NCBI GenBank assembly: GCA_963841965.1
Contig: CAWJES010000013.1
Coordinates: forward strand, 173,603 to 237,602
Direction of reading: 5' to 3'
Source: Palsa-459 sp963841965
GTDB taxonomy: Bacteria; Actinomycetota; Acidimicrobiia; Acidimicrobiales; RAAP-2
DNA length: 64,000 nt
The translations under genes and the position numbers were made by a program. This document shows positions 45,843 through 56,894 of the stretch, piece by piece. Within the stretch, counting starts at the first letter, position 1; the number at the start of each line of letters is the position of its first letter. A model generated the notes under the pieces. That model did not search any database and was not told the DNA's origin. It saw only the letters and a list, made by a program, of their open reading frames with translations.

Positions 45843-47474
45843 CTAGTCCGAGGCGTGATCCCTGTCGGCGCGCGCGGGGAGCAGTGCCAGCACGACGATG
45901 GCCGCGACGGCAGCGATCACCGCGCCCACCGAGACCGCGAAGACCATCCCGCTGATGTACGCCTGGCGAGCGGTGAGCGAGAGCTCGGCGCCCAGCGCGC
46001 CGCCGACCTTGCCCGCCACCGCCAGGGCGCCCCCGAGCGATCCCACCGTCGTCTGGACCACGGGTGCGGGGACCGAGAAGTGCCCGAGCGCCGCGAGCAT
46101 GTCCGTGCGGTACCGGGTGTTGAAGAGGCTCCCGAGCACGGCGACGCCGAGGGCGCTGCCGGTCTGCAGCGCGGTGCTGTTGGTCGCCGAGGCGACGCCG
46201 GCGAGCGCGGCGGAGACCGAGCCCATCACCGACTCGGTGCACGGCGCGATGGCGAGTCCCGCGCCGATGCCGAGCAGGAAGAAGGCGGGGAGCACGCCGG
46301 CGTACGTGGTGGCGATCGTCACCCCGGAGAGGAGCCAGAGCCCGATCGCGATGAGCGCCATGCCGGCGAACACCGTGACCTTCGTGCCGATCCGGCGCAC
46401 GATGAAGCTCGACAGCGAGGCGACGACAAGCAGCACGACGGCGATGGGCACGATGCGCAGGCCTGCCTGCAGCGCGGAGTAGCCGAGGCAGAACTGCAGG
46501 TACTGGGTGAGCAGGAACAGCCCGCCGGACAGCGCGAAGAACACGAGGCAGAGGCCGCCGACCGCGACGGAGAAGCGACGCGACGAGAAGAACGACAGCT
46601 CCAGCATCGGATGCGTCGAGTGCCGCTCCCACATGACGAATCCGACGAGCAGGACGATCGACCCCGCGATCGCGAGCAGGATCGGCGGGGATGTCCACCC
46701 ACGTGTCGGCGCCTCGATGATCCCCCAGAGGAGCAGGGCGATGGCGACCAGCGAGCAGGCCGCCCCCACGGGGTCGGGGCGCTTGGCCGCGGGGTTCCTC
46801 GAGTCCGGGACGATGGCCAGGGCGGCGACGAGGGCGCCGATCGCGATGGGGACGTTGATGAGGAAGACCGATCCCCACCAGAAGTGCGCCAGCAGCCACC
46901 CGCCGACGACCGGGCCGATCGCGAGCCCCAGCCCGCTCGTCCCGGACCAGATCCCGATCGCCTTCGCACGGTCCCCGGGCTCCGTGAACACGTTCGTGAG
47001 GATCGAGAGCGTGGAGGGCAGGATGGCCGCGGCGCCGATCCCCATGAACGCCCTCGCGGCGATCAGCTCATTGGGGCCCGATGCGAAGGCGCAGGTCGCC
47101 GATCCGATGGCGAACGCCGCGAGTCCTGCGACGAAGACCCACTTGCGGCCCACGTGGTCCCCGAGCGAGCCCATGGGGAGGAGCAGTCCGGCGAGGACGA
47201 TGACGTAGGAGTCCACGACCCACTGCAGCTGGCTCGCGTTGGCGTGCAGTTCGCGAACGATGGTGGGCAGCGCCACATTGAGGATGGTGCTGTCGAGGTT
47301 GATGATGACGACCGTGAGGCACAGGACGCTGAGGATCACCCAGCGACGGCGGTCGCTCGCAGATGCAGGACCGCCGAGCTCGGTGCCCGATGGGCCCCAA
47401 ACGGTGCCCGGACCGGCGCTCACGGCGCCGGTCGGTGCGCACCCAAGCCCGGGCGGGCGGCTCGACCACAGCAT
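45843..47474 (-). CDS. MFS transporter, DHA2 (EmrB/QacA, 14-helix) family
   Basis: 543 aa from ATG 47474 (CAGGAG site 9 bp upstream). Motif D1 LDSTILNVALPTI in helix 1, motif A GSLGDHVGRKWVF in loop 2-3, and motif C GLGLAIGPVVGGWLL in helix 5 define a proton-coupled drug:H+ antiporter with 14 helices. The first 40 or so residues are hydrophilic. Exports drugs or metabolites. Convergent with the TIG gene. Confidence 0.92.
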   Translation of the reverse strand: MLWSSRPPGLGCAPTGAVSAGPGTVWGPSGTELGGPASASDRRRWVILSVLCLTVVIINLDSTILNVALPTIVRELHANASQLQWVVDSYVIVLAGLLLPMGSLGDHVGRKWVFVAGLAAFAIGSATCAFASGPNELIAARAFMGIGAAAILPSTLSILTNVFTEPGDRAKAIGIWSGTSGLGLAIGPVVGGWLLAHFWWGSVFLINVPIAIGALVAALAIVPDSRNPAAKRPDPVGAACSLVAIALLLWGIIEAPTRGWTSPPILLAIAGSIVLLVGFVMWERHSTHPMLELSFFSSRRFSVAVGGLCLVFFALSGGLFLLTQYLQFCLGYSALQAGLRIVPIAVVLLVVASLSSFIVRRIGTKVTVFAGMALIAIGLWLLSGVTIATTYAGVLPAFFLLGIGAGLAIAPCTESVMGSVSAALAGVASATNSTALQTGSALGVAVLGSLFNTRYRTDMLAALGHFSVPAPVVQTTVGSLGGALAVAGKVGGALGAELSLTARQAYISGMVFAVSVGAVIAAVAAIVVLALLPARADRDHASD

Positions 47475-47589
47475 TCCATGGCACTCCTGAAAATGGATCC
47501 GGCGGTGCACTTCGCCGGACACTGCAGTGTGGCTCGCGCGACTCCCCGCTCGTAGGGGAGAAGGTCCCTCGATCGGGATCGCGGGGTCG

Positions 47590-48315
47590 TCAGCTCGACG
47601 CGAGCGCCCGCGAGAGGCTCATCGCGGACCTGCGCACCGCCGGGCCGATCAGGGCCGCGTCGAAGGCGTCGACGGGCATTGTGACGGAGAGGGCCGCGCG
47701 TGCTCGTCCGCCGACCACGATGGGGCTCGCCGCACAGGCGAGGCCCATGCGCGCCTCCTCGTAGTCGAAGGCGATGCCTGTGGCGCGGGTCACGGCGAGC
47801 TCGGCGCGGATCACCTCGGGATCCGTGATCGACCGGCGTGTGCGGTGCGCCAGGCCCTCGGAGATGGCGAGCTCGAGCGTCGCCGGGTTGAACGCGAGCA
47901 GCGCCTTGCCCGACGCGGTGCAGGTGGCGGGGATCCGCCCGCCCACCGGCGATGCGACGCGGTGGTGGCCACCCCGCCCGACGCGCGCGAGGTAGAGCAG
48001 GTCGGTCCCCTGCAGGACCCCGAGCTGGCTCAGCTGGCCGGTGCGATCGAAGAGCGCCTCGAGGAACGGGCGGGCCTGGGCTTCGAGGCGGTTCTGCTGC
48101 AGTGCCGTGCCGCCGAGCTCGAAGAGGGCCATGCCGAGCCGGACACCGCTCGTCGCGGCCTCGAGCAGGCCGGCGGCCCGCAGCTCGGCGACGACGCGGT
48201 GGACCGACGACTTTGGGATCCCGGTACGCTCGGCCAGGTCGCGGACGCTCAGTGGCTCGGGGGAATCAGCCACGCACGCGAGGACCTCGAGCCCCTTCGA
48301 CAGCGACGTCGCCAC
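47590..48315 (-). CDS. IclR family transcriptional regulator
   Basis: 241 aa: N-terminal winged helix (SKGLEVLACVAD, then SVRDLAERTGIPKSSVHRVVAELRAAGLL) and the C-terminal effector domain with the family loop TASGKALLAF. Divergent from aceE with a 92-bp gap that contains a dyad, so it is the prime candidate to control the pyruvate dehydrogenase operon and itself. The effector is unknown; IclR proteins often sense small organic acids. Confidence 0.93.
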   Translation of the reverse strand: MATSLSKGLEVLACVADSPEPLSVRDLAERTGIPKSSVHRVVAELRAAGLLEAATSGVRLGMALFELGGTALQQNRLEAQARPFLEALFDRTGQLSQLGVLQGTDLLYLARVGRGGHHRVASPVGGRIPATCTASGKALLAFNPATLELAISEGLAHRTRRSITDPEVIRAELAVTRATGIAFDYEEARMGLACAASPIVVGGRARAALSVTMPVDAFDAALIGPAVRRSAMSLSRALASS

Positions 48316-48334
48316 GCGGAACCTCCTGAAGAGT

Positions 48335-48351
48335 GTCCCACTATACGGGAC
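48335..48351. promoter_or_regulatory. Dyad in the IclR-aceE divergent region
   Basis: GTCCCACTATACGGGAC: 5-bp arms GTCCC/GGGAC around ACTATAC, which resembles a -10 hexamer. Located 19 bp from the IclR start and 57 bp from the aceE start. A regulator bound here would cover a promoter. Likely IclR operator, by inference. Confidence 0.5.
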
Positions 48352-48407
48352 GAGTGACTCGACAGTAAGGACCTGCGGCGCGAGAGTGGACCGGAGAGGA
48401 GGACACC

Positions 48408-51173
48408 GTGACCGACGGCTACGTGACCCAGCTTCCCGACGTCGATCCCGAGGAGACGTCCGAGTGGACGGACTCGCTCGACGCCCTCGTCGATGCCGGC
48501 GGCGAGCGCCGCGCGCGCTACGTCCTCGCGAAGCTCACCGACCGGGCGCGGGTCCTGGGCGTCGGCACCCCGGTCGAGGTCTCGACGCCGTACGTGAACA
48601 CGATCCCCGCGGAGTCCCAGGCGTGGTTCCCCGGGGACATCGCGGTCGAGAAGCGGATCCGCGCCTACATCCGCTGGAACGCGGCGGTGATGGTGGTCAA
48701 CGCGAACCACCGGGCCGACGGCATCGGCGGCCACCTCGCCTCGTACGCATCGTCGTCCGGCCTCTACGAGCTCGGCTTCAACCACTTCTTCCACGGCAAG
48801 GCGCACGGCCAGCCCGGCGACCACGTCTACTTCCAGGGCCACGCCGCGCCGGGCATGTACGCGCGCGCCTTCCTCGAGTACCGGCTCGACGAGGAGCACC
48901 TCGACAACTTCCGTCGCGAGCTCTCGGGCAAGGGGCTCTCGAGCTACCCGCACCCGTGGCTCATGCAGGACTTCTGGGAGTTCCCGACCGTGTCGATGGG
49001 GCTCGGCCCGATCAACTCGATCTACCACGCGAGGTTCAACAAGTACCTGCACAACCGGCGCATCGATGACACGACCGCGTCGCGCGTGTGGTGCTTCCTC
49101 GGCGACGGCGAGACCGACGAGCCCGAGACGCTCGGCTCCATCTCCCTCGCTGGCCGCGAGCACCTCGACAACCTCACCTGGGTCGTCAACTGCAACCTGC
49201 AGCGGCTCGACGGGCCGGTGCGCGGGAACGGCAAGATCATCCAGGAGCTGGAGTCCGACTTCCGCGGCGCCGGGTGGAACGTGATCAAGGTCATCTGGGG
49301 CGAGGGCTGGGACGCGCTGCTCGCCAACGACCCCGACGGGGTGCTGCTGGAGAAGATGAACACGACGGTCGACGGTGACTTCCAGCGCTACGCCGTCGAG
49401 TCCGGCGCGTACATCCGGGAGCACTTCTTCGGCCCGGACCCGAGGCTGCGCCAGCTCGTCAGCCACCTGAGCGACGACGAGCTGAAGAACCTCCCGCGTG
49501 GCGGCCATGACTACCGCAAGATGTACGCGGCCTACAGGGCCGCGACCGAGCACCGCGGCGCGCCCACGGTGATCCTGGCGCACACGATCAAGGGATGGAC
49601 GCTGGGCACCGCGACCCAGGGACGCAACGCGAGCCACCAGGTGAAGAAGCTCACCATGGCCCAGCTTGCGGACATGCGGTCCCGTCTGCATCTGGAGGAC
49701 GTCGTCGACGAGTCCCTGATCGAGGCGGAGAACCCCCCGTACTACCGGCCCGCCATCGACTCCGATGAGTACCGGTACCTCGCCGAGCGCCGCGCCGCCC
49801 TGGGCGGGTCCCTGCCGATGCGCTCGACGAGGGTTCGCAAGCCGCTCGTGCTGCCGCCGCCCGATGCCCTCAAGGAGTTCGACGCGGGGTCCGACGGGGC
49901 GAGCGTGTCGACCACGATGAGCTTCACGAGACTGCTGCGCACGCTCGCGCGCACCGAGGGGTTCGGGCCGAGGATGGTCCCGATCATCCCCGACGAGGCG
50001 CGCACGTTCGGGATGGACGCGCTCTTCCGCGAGTTCGGTATCTACGCGGCCGAGGGCCAGCGCTACGAGTCCGTCGACGCGCAGCTGCTCCTCAGCTACA
50101 CCGAGTCCCAGGACGGTCAGCTGCTCGAGGAGGGCATCACCGAGGCCGGCTCCATGGGGAGCTTCACGGCCGCGGGCACGGCCTACGCGACGCGCGGGGT
50201 GCCGATGGTGCCCTTCTACATCTTCTACTCGATGTTCGGCTTCCAGCGTGTGGGGGACCTCATCTGGGCCGCAGCCGACGCGCGGGCGAAGGGCTTCCTC
50301 CTGGGTGCGACCGCGGGACGCACGACGCTCCTCGGCGAGGGGCTGCAGCATCAGGACGGCCACAGCCTCCTGCTGGCGTCGACCGTCCCGACCTGCCAGG
50401 CCTACGACCCCGCCTATGCGTACGAGGTCGCGGCCATCGTCCGCCAGGGACTGCACCGCATGTACGGGGACGTGGACGAGTCGGGTACCGCCGGCCACGG
50501 GGACTCCGTGTTCTACTACCTCACCCTCTACAACGAGAACTATGAGATGCCGTCGCGCCCCGACGGCGTGTCGGACGACGACATCGTCCAGGGCCTCTAC
50601 AAGTGGGCCGACGCGCCCGATGGGGTCGCGCCGCAGGCCACGATCCTGTTCTCCGGTTCCGCGCAGGGGGCCGCGCGCGCCGCGCAGGCTGCGCTCGCAA
50701 GCTACGGCGTCGGCGCCGAGCTCTGGAGCGCGACGAGCTACAAGCGGCTTCGTGAGGACGCCCTCACGGTTGAGCGCACCAACAGGCTGCATCCGCTCGA
50801 CGAGCCCAGGGTTGCCCCGGTGACCCAGCTGCTTGCGGGCGCACCCGGTCCGGTCGTCGCGGTGTCCGACTTCATGAAGGCGGTCCCCGACCAGATCGCC
50901 CGGTTCATCCCTGGCCTGCCTGCGGGCACGGCGAAGCGCAAGGGTGCGACGCCGTCGCAACCCCGCCCGTTCGTCACGCTCGGGACTGACGGGTTCGGCA
51001 GATCCGACACGCGCGAGGCGCTGCGCAGGTTCTTCGAGACCGACGAGGCCCACATCGTCGTCGCGACGCTGGGCGCCCTGAGCGAGCTCGGCGAGGTCGA
51101 GCCCGCGCTCGTGGCCAAGGCGATCAAGGAGTACGGGCTCGACGCGGACATCGCGGACCCGAGGACGCGATGA
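48408..51173 (+). CDS. aceE: Pyruvate dehydrogenase E1, homodimeric type
   Basis: 921 aa, GTG start after GGAGAGGAGGACACC. The thiamine-diphosphate motif GDGETDEPETLGSISLAGRE (near residues 232-251) leads to NLQRLDGPVRGNGK. The pyrimidine domain has YTESQDGQLLEEGITEAGSMGSF and the Y-x-x-FG-FQRVGDL segment. Length matches the single-chain E1 of actinobacteria and proteobacteria. It decarboxylates pyruvate and transfers the acetyl group to lipoyl-E2, which is encoded next. Confidence 0.97.
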   Translation: MTDGYVTQLPDVDPEETSEWTDSLDALVDAGGERRARYVLAKLTDRARVLGVGTPVEVSTPYVNTIPAESQAWFPGDIAVEKRIRAYIRWNAAVMVVNANHRADGIGGHLASYASSSGLYELGFNHFFHGKAHGQPGDHVYFQGHAAPGMYARAFLEYRLDEEHLDNFRRELSGKGLSSYPHPWLMQDFWEFPTVSMGLGPINSIYHARFNKYLHNRRIDDTTASRVWCFLGDGETDEPETLGSISLAGREHLDNLTWVVNCNLQRLDGPVRGNGKIIQELESDFRGAGWNVIKVIWGEGWDALLANDPDGVLLEKMNTTVDGDFQRYAVESGAYIREHFFGPDPRLRQLVSHLSDDELKNLPRGGHDYRKMYAAYRAATEHRGAPTVILAHTIKGWTLGTATQGRNASHQVKKLTMAQLADMRSRLHLEDVVDESLIEAENPPYYRPAIDSDEYRYLAERRAALGGSLPMRSTRVRKPLVLPPPDALKEFDAGSDGASVSTTMSFTRLLRTLARTEGFGPRMVPIIPDEARTFGMDALFREFGIYAAEGQRYESVDAQLLLSYTESQDGQLLEEGITEAGSMGSFTAAGTAYATRGVPMVPFYIFYSMFGFQRVGDLIWAAADARAKGFLLGATAGRTTLLGEGLQHQDGHSLLLASTVPTCQAYDPAYAYEVAAIVRQGLHRMYGDVDESGTAGHGDSVFYYLTLYNENYEMPSRPDGVSDDDIVQGLYKWADAPDGVAPQATILFSGSAQGAARAAQAALASYGVGAELWSATSYKRLREDALTVERTNRLHPLDEPRVAPVTQLLAGAPGPVVAVSDFMKAVPDQIARFIPGLPAGTAKRKGATPSQPRPFVTLGTDGFGRSDTREALRRFFETDEAHIVVATLGALSELGEVEPALVAKAIKEYGLDADIADPRTR

Positions 51174-51227
51174 GGGACGTCGCACGCGGTTGCACGATCC
51201 GGTGCCGGGGGATCGAGGAGGATGCAC

Positions 51228-52589
51228 ATGGGTGAGGTGAGGATGCCCGAGCTGGGCGAGACGATCACCGAGGGGACGGTCACGCACTGGTTCAAGGCAG
51301 TCGGCGACACCGCGACCGAGCAGGAGGCGCTCTTCGAGGTTTCGACGGACAAGGTCGATGCCGAGGTCCCGTCGCCGCAGAGCGGCACGATCACCGAGAT
51401 CCGTGTCGCCGTCGGCCAGACCGTGGCGGTCGGCACCGTCGTCGCCGTGATCGACGGCGACGGGCCAGCGGGGGGGCCGACGGCGGCTCCGGGAACCGAG
51501 GCCGCCGAGGCAGCCGCGCCCGAGCCCGCCGCACCACCCGCACCCGACGCCGAACCTGCTGCTCCACAAGCACCCGCGCCCGCACCGGTTGCACCGGCTC
51601 CGGCTGCACCGGCAGAGCCTGCCCCCTCGCCACTGGTGATCCCTGACCGGCTCGTGACCTCGCCCGTCGTGCGAAGGATCATCAACGGGCTCGGACCGGA
51701 CGCGGGGCTCGTGACGGGGACCGGTCCAGACGGACGGATCACCCGCAAGGATGCGGAGAAGGTCGCGTTCTCAGAGGAGCACCTGCACTCCGTCGCGGGT
51801 CGCGACCGCGTGGCGTCCTCTGCGCGGCCCTCGCGCTCGACGAGCCCGTCGGTGGCCGCTGCGCCGCCTGCGCCCGCAGGGGCGAACTTCGTGCCCTTCA
51901 ACAAGACCCGCAGGGTCACCGGCGACTACATGGTCGCCTCGAAGGCCATCTCCCCGCACGTCATGACGGCGGTCGAGGTCGACTACGAGCGGATCGAGAT
52001 CGTGCGCCGGACGCACCAGGAGCAGTGGCGGCGCGACGAGGGGTTCACCCTCACGTACCTCCCGTTCATCATGCGTGCTCTCGTCCAGGGGCTCCGGGAC
52101 TTCCCGCACCTCAACGCATCGGTCGCCGAGGGCGGACTCGTCCTGCACGACCGGATCGACATCAGTGTCGCGATCGACCTGCACTTCGACGGACTCGTCG
52201 CGCCGGCCGTCAGAAGCGCGCAGGACAAGCGGCTCGGCGCGATCGCCCGGGAGATCTCGGACATGGCTGGTCGAGCGAGGCAGGGCAAGCTCCGCACCGA
52301 GGAGCTGCTGGGGGGGACCTTCACGGTCTCAAACTCGGGTCCGTTCGGGACGTTCATGGTCGCCCCCGTGATCAACCAGCCCCAGGTCGCGATCCTCTCG
52401 ACCGATGGCGTCACGCGCAAGCCCGTTGTCGTCACCGACGCGCTGGGCACGGAGTCCATCGCGATCCACTCCGTTGGCATGCTGGTGCTGAGCTGGGACC
52501 ACCGGGCGTTCGACGGGGCCTACGCGGCGGCGTTCCTGCACAGGGTCAAGGAGGTCCTCGAGACCAACGACTGGGACGCCGAGCTCTAG
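51228..52589 (+). CDS. aceF: Dihydrolipoamide acyltransferase (E2) of a 2-oxoacid dehydrogenase
   Basis: About 453 aa. ATG 51228 is preferred over ATG 51222 because GAGGAGG is correctly spaced only from the former. One lipoyl domain with the lipoylated lysine K42 in STDKVDAEVPS, a long Ala/Pro-rich linker, a peripheral-subunit-binding domain (SPVVRRIINGLGPDAGLVTGTG), and a catalytic domain ending in SWDHRAFDGAYAAAFL, which holds the H-x-x-x-D-G active site. Being 55 bp after aceE, it is assigned to the pyruvate complex; a second role with 2-oxoglutarate is possible. No E3 gene follows. Confidence 0.93.
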   Translation: MGEVRMPELGETITEGTVTHWFKAVGDTATEQEALFEVSTDKVDAEVPSPQSGTITEIRVAVGQTVAVGTVVAVIDGDGPAGGPTAAPGTEAAEAAAPEPAAPPAPDAEPAAPQAPAPAPVAPAPAAPAEPAPSPLVIPDRLVTSPVVRRIINGLGPDAGLVTGTGPDGRITRKDAEKVAFSEEHLHSVAGRDRVASSARPSRSTSPSVAAAPPAPAGANFVPFNKTRRVTGDYMVASKAISPHVMTAVEVDYERIEIVRRTHQEQWRRDEGFTLTYLPFIMRALVQGLRDFPHLNASVAEGGLVLHDRIDISVAIDLHFDGLVAPAVRSAQDKRLGAIAREISDMAGRARQGKLRTEELLGGTFTVSNSGPFGTFMVAPVINQPQVAILSTDGVTRKPVVVTDALGTESIAIHSVGMLVLSWDHRAFDGAYAAAFLHRVKEVLETNDWDAEL

Positions 52590-52606
52590 GGTCCTCCCTC
52601 GGCCTG

Positions 52607-54748
52607 TCAGTCCTCCGCGGACCGGGTCTGCGCGCCGGCGACGAACGCGGCGGTGTCGATGGCGTTCACGAGCTCGTCGAGGTGGAGCCCGATCGTCTCG
52701 GGGGCTCCCGCCGCCGACAGTCGGTCGGCAGCCTCGTTGTAGGAGGCACGCAGCTCCGGATCGACGGATGCCGTCTGGCCCGCCTCGGCGGCCGCGAGCG
52801 CCGTGAGCGCCGCCTCGAGCTCGGCTGCGAGCGATCCGACCTGCTCGTCGGACGCCGCGGTCGTCCCGCTCTCGGCCTCGACGCGCAGCGCGTGGGTCGC
52901 CCGCAGGATGCGCAGCGCGGCGGCGAGGAGGCTCCGGTCCCGTGACGCCTCGGCAGTCGTCGTCCTCGGCTCGGACACCGATCGCCCGATCGCGCCCTCG
53001 GCATTCGACCAGGCGAGGCGCGCGGCCTTGGAGGCGGCCAGGACGTCGGCGGGGCTCGGTGCCTCGGACGCCACGAGGTGCAGCACCACTGCGAGGTAGT
53101 CGCGCAGCCGCGTGAACAGCCTCGACATGGCGTCGCCCACCTTCTCGCGGTCGGAGGTCGGCCAGACGACGTAGGCGAGCAGCGCGATGAGCCCGCCGAG
53201 CACGATGTCGATGAACCGGTCCGCTGCGGTGCCGACTGTGTCGCTCAGCGCGGTCGAGAGCAGGATCAGGAGAAAGGCGGTGTTGAGCCCCGCGCCGATG
53301 GCGAAGGACGACGCCCACAGGGCGTAGCCCGCCCAGGCAGTCAGCGCGATGAGGACCGCGGTCACGGTCACGCTCGGATGCAGGGCGCTCACGGTCGTCG
53401 CTGCGAGCACGGCGCCGAGGAGCGTCCCGAGCGTCCTGCCGACGCCCCGCGAGACGAGCGTGCTGTAGTCGGGCTTCAAGATGACGGCGACCGCATAGGG
53501 AACCCAGTACCCCCGGGGGAGCCCCAGCCACGTTGCCAGGATCGCGGCCACCGGCACGGCGACGGCGAGACGGATCGCATGGCGCAGTGCGAAGGAGCTC
53601 GGCGCCACATTCTCGCGGAGGGTCCTGAGCACGCCGCGCGACGAGCTGCGGCGACCGGCTCCGGACCGCAACGAGGGGTGCCAGGCCCGCCAGCTCCCCA
53701 TCTCGCACACCTCGTCGACGAGCCCTCCCGCCGCGCGCACCTGGCCGCCGAGGGCGATCAGGTCGGTGGCGCACTGGCGGGCGAGCACCCCGTCGGACGT
53801 CGGGACCCTCGTGAACTCGTCCAGCGCTGCTCGGGCTCGCGCGATGCAGCTGGATGTCGCCGGATGCCAGTGCGACTCGCCGAGGGGGTGGCGCAGCTTG
53901 TCCGCGATCGCGAGGAGCGCCGACGCGGCATCAGCCAGCGTGGCGTCGAGCGCCCGGTGCACCCGCGCGGCGCCTGCGCCCGCGAGCCGGGTGCGCAGGC
54001 CGGCGATCGTGGTGAGCTCGAGCCTGATCCGCTTGGCCTGGTCGAGGGTGGCTCGCAGGTCGCGGACGTCGACGCGACCGAAGAGCGATGGGGCCGAGAG
54101 TGCCCGCTCGGCGCCGTCCATGAGTGTGGTCGCGTCGATGTGGTGAAGCGCCGGATCGCGCTGCGCCACGTCGGCGAGCAGCTCGAAGCAGCCAGCAAGC
54201 TGGTGGCGCTGGTAGCGCAAGCTGGGGGGCAGTTTGAGCACGAGCAGCGCGAGCACCTGGACGGAGGCGCCGGCGAGCACGAACGCGCCCAGCTCGATGG
54301 CCTCCCTCGGGGTCCCGTAGAAGCGGCCGATGATGAGGAACGCGATGATCGCCTGGGTTCCGACGGTCCCCTGCGAGGGACCGAGCGCCACCAGCATTCC
54401 CGCACCGAAGCACACGACGATGAGCAGCGAGACGTGCAGCCACGGATACCGGCCCGTCGCCGAACCGGCCGCTGCCGCGACCGCCAGACCGACCGCATCG
54501 AGCGCGGCGAGCGATATGGGGATCCGGTGGCCGCTGAACAGCGACAGGATGGCGACGAGGTTCGCGCCGATGGCCATCGCGATCGCACCGCGTGTGCTCC
54601 CCATGGCCTCGCCGAGCGCGAACATGGCGACGACCGGCACTGCGGTGATCGCACCGGACACCGGCGCGACGAGAGAGCGTTCGACATGGAAGGAGTCGCG
54701 CAGCGTGGCGAGCACGTCGCTGGCGACCCTCGATGGATCCCGGCTCAC
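52607..54748 (-). CDS. FUSC family membrane protein (aromatic-acid exporter-like)
   Basis: About 713 aa from GTG 54748; the frame stays open to 54853 but without a clear ribosome site. Two membrane blocks of about five to six helices (residues about 20-180 and 370-530) are each followed by a helical cytoplasmic domain, the FUSC/YccS-type layout. The second block has LPRGYWVPYAVAVILKPDYSTLVSRGVGRTLGTLLGAV split across two helices, the family signature. Possibly exports aromatic or other organic acids. Convergent with the E2 gene. Confidence 0.88.
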   Translation of the reverse strand: MSRDPSRVASDVLATLRDSFHVERSLVAPVSGAITAVPVVAMFALGEAMGSTRGAIAMAIGANLVAILSLFSGHRIPISLAALDAVGLAVAAAAGSATGRYPWLHVSLLIVVCFGAGMLVALGPSQGTVGTQAIIAFLIIGRFYGTPREAIELGAFVLAGASVQVLALLVLKLPPSLRYQRHQLAGCFELLADVAQRDPALHHIDATTLMDGAERALSAPSLFGRVDVRDLRATLDQAKRIRLELTTIAGLRTRLAGAGAARVHRALDATLADAASALLAIADKLRHPLGESHWHPATSSCIARARAALDEFTRVPTSDGVLARQCATDLIALGGQVRAAGGLVDEVCEMGSWRAWHPSLRSGAGRRSSSRGVLRTLRENVAPSSFALRHAIRLAVAVPVAAILATWLGLPRGYWVPYAVAVILKPDYSTLVSRGVGRTLGTLLGAVLAATTVSALHPSVTVTAVLIALTAWAGYALWASSFAIGAGLNTAFLLILLSTALSDTVGTAADRFIDIVLGGLIALLAYVVWPTSDREKVGDAMSRLFTRLRDYLAVVLHLVASEAPSPADVLAASKAARLAWSNAEGAIGRSVSEPRTTTAEASRDRSLLAAALRILRATHALRVEAESGTTAASDEQVGSLAAELEAALTALAAAEAGQTASVDPELRASYNEAADRLSAAGAPETIGLHLDELVNAIDTAAFVAGAQTRSAED

Positions 54749-54933
54749 CGAGGCGCGTGTCGCAAGCCTGCGCCCGCATTGGCGCCACACGTGCCCACGC
54801 CGGAACCCTACCCCTGCGGACCGCGCCCGGACTGCCTGACAGGGCGAGATCACCCTCGCTGCGGTGCAGACCGTGTCGGGTCCTCGCCGCAGCCACCGGT
54901 CTCCGTTCGATCACCCAGCACTAGATTTGGACG

Positions 54934-55928
<995 letters not shown>

Positions 55929-55932
<4 letters not shown>

Positions 55933-56894
55933 GCGTCACGCTCCCGCCCGCCGTCGACCTTCGCGCGGTGCACAAGGCCTTCGGGCAGGTGCAGGCGGTC
56001 CGCGGCGTGGACCTCACGATCCGCTCGGGCGAGGTGCTGGCGTTCCTCGGACCGAACGGTGCGGGGAAGACCTCGACGATCGACCTGATCCTGGGCCTGT
56101 CCGACCCCACAGCGGGCGAGGTCGACGTCTACGGCATGACGCCGCGCCACGCGGTCGCGAAGGGGCTCGTGTCGGCCGTCATGCAGCAGGGCGGGCTCCT
56201 GAAGGACATCACCGTGGCCGAGACGGTCACGTACATCGCGAACCTGTTCAGCGAGACGAGGCCGGTCGACGAGGTCCTGGAGCGCGCGGGCATCGCGTCG
56301 ATCGCCGACCGCATGGTCGAGAAGTGCTCAGGTGGCGAGCAGCAGCGCCTGCGCTTCGCGATGGCCCTGCTCCCGGATCCCGAGCTGCTGATCCTGGACG
56401 AGCCGACCCAGGGGATGGACGTGGCCGGCCGGCGCGACTTCTGGCATGCGATCCGCGACGACGCCGCACGTGGGAGAACCGTCGTGTTCGCGACGCACTA
56501 CCTGGAGGAGGCCGATGCGTATGCAGACCGCATCGTCCTCATCAGCCACGGGCGCATCGTCGCGGACGGGACGCCCGCAGAGGTCAAGGGGCTTGCGTCA
56601 GGTCGGACGATCCGAGCCACCCTGCCTGGAGCGCAGGAGGCGTCGCTGCGCACCATGCCCGGGGTCGACGGCGTGGAGGTGCGCGGTGACACCGTCCTCA
56701 TCCACTCGAGCGACACCGACGCCGTCGCCCGGCGCCTCCTCAACGAGACTGCGGCGCGCGACCTCGAGATCACGGCTCGGGGACTCGAGGAGGCGTTCAT
56801 CGCGCTCACGGGCGACGACGGCCCGGGAAGCTCGCCGGAGTCGAGCGTCGCCGCCCGTCGCGCTGCGCCGAGCGGTGCGGGGGACGCGCCGTGA
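55929..56894 (+). CDS. ABC exporter ATP-binding protein
   Basis: 321 aa. Starts at GTG overlapping the reductase stop (GTGA). Walker A GPNGAGKTS, signature CSGGEQQRLRFAM, Walker B LLILDEPTQGMD and H-loop ATHYLEEAD. The C-terminal 90 residues are the regulatory extension of DrrA-like drug or lipid exporters. Works with the permease directly downstream. Confidence 0.92.
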
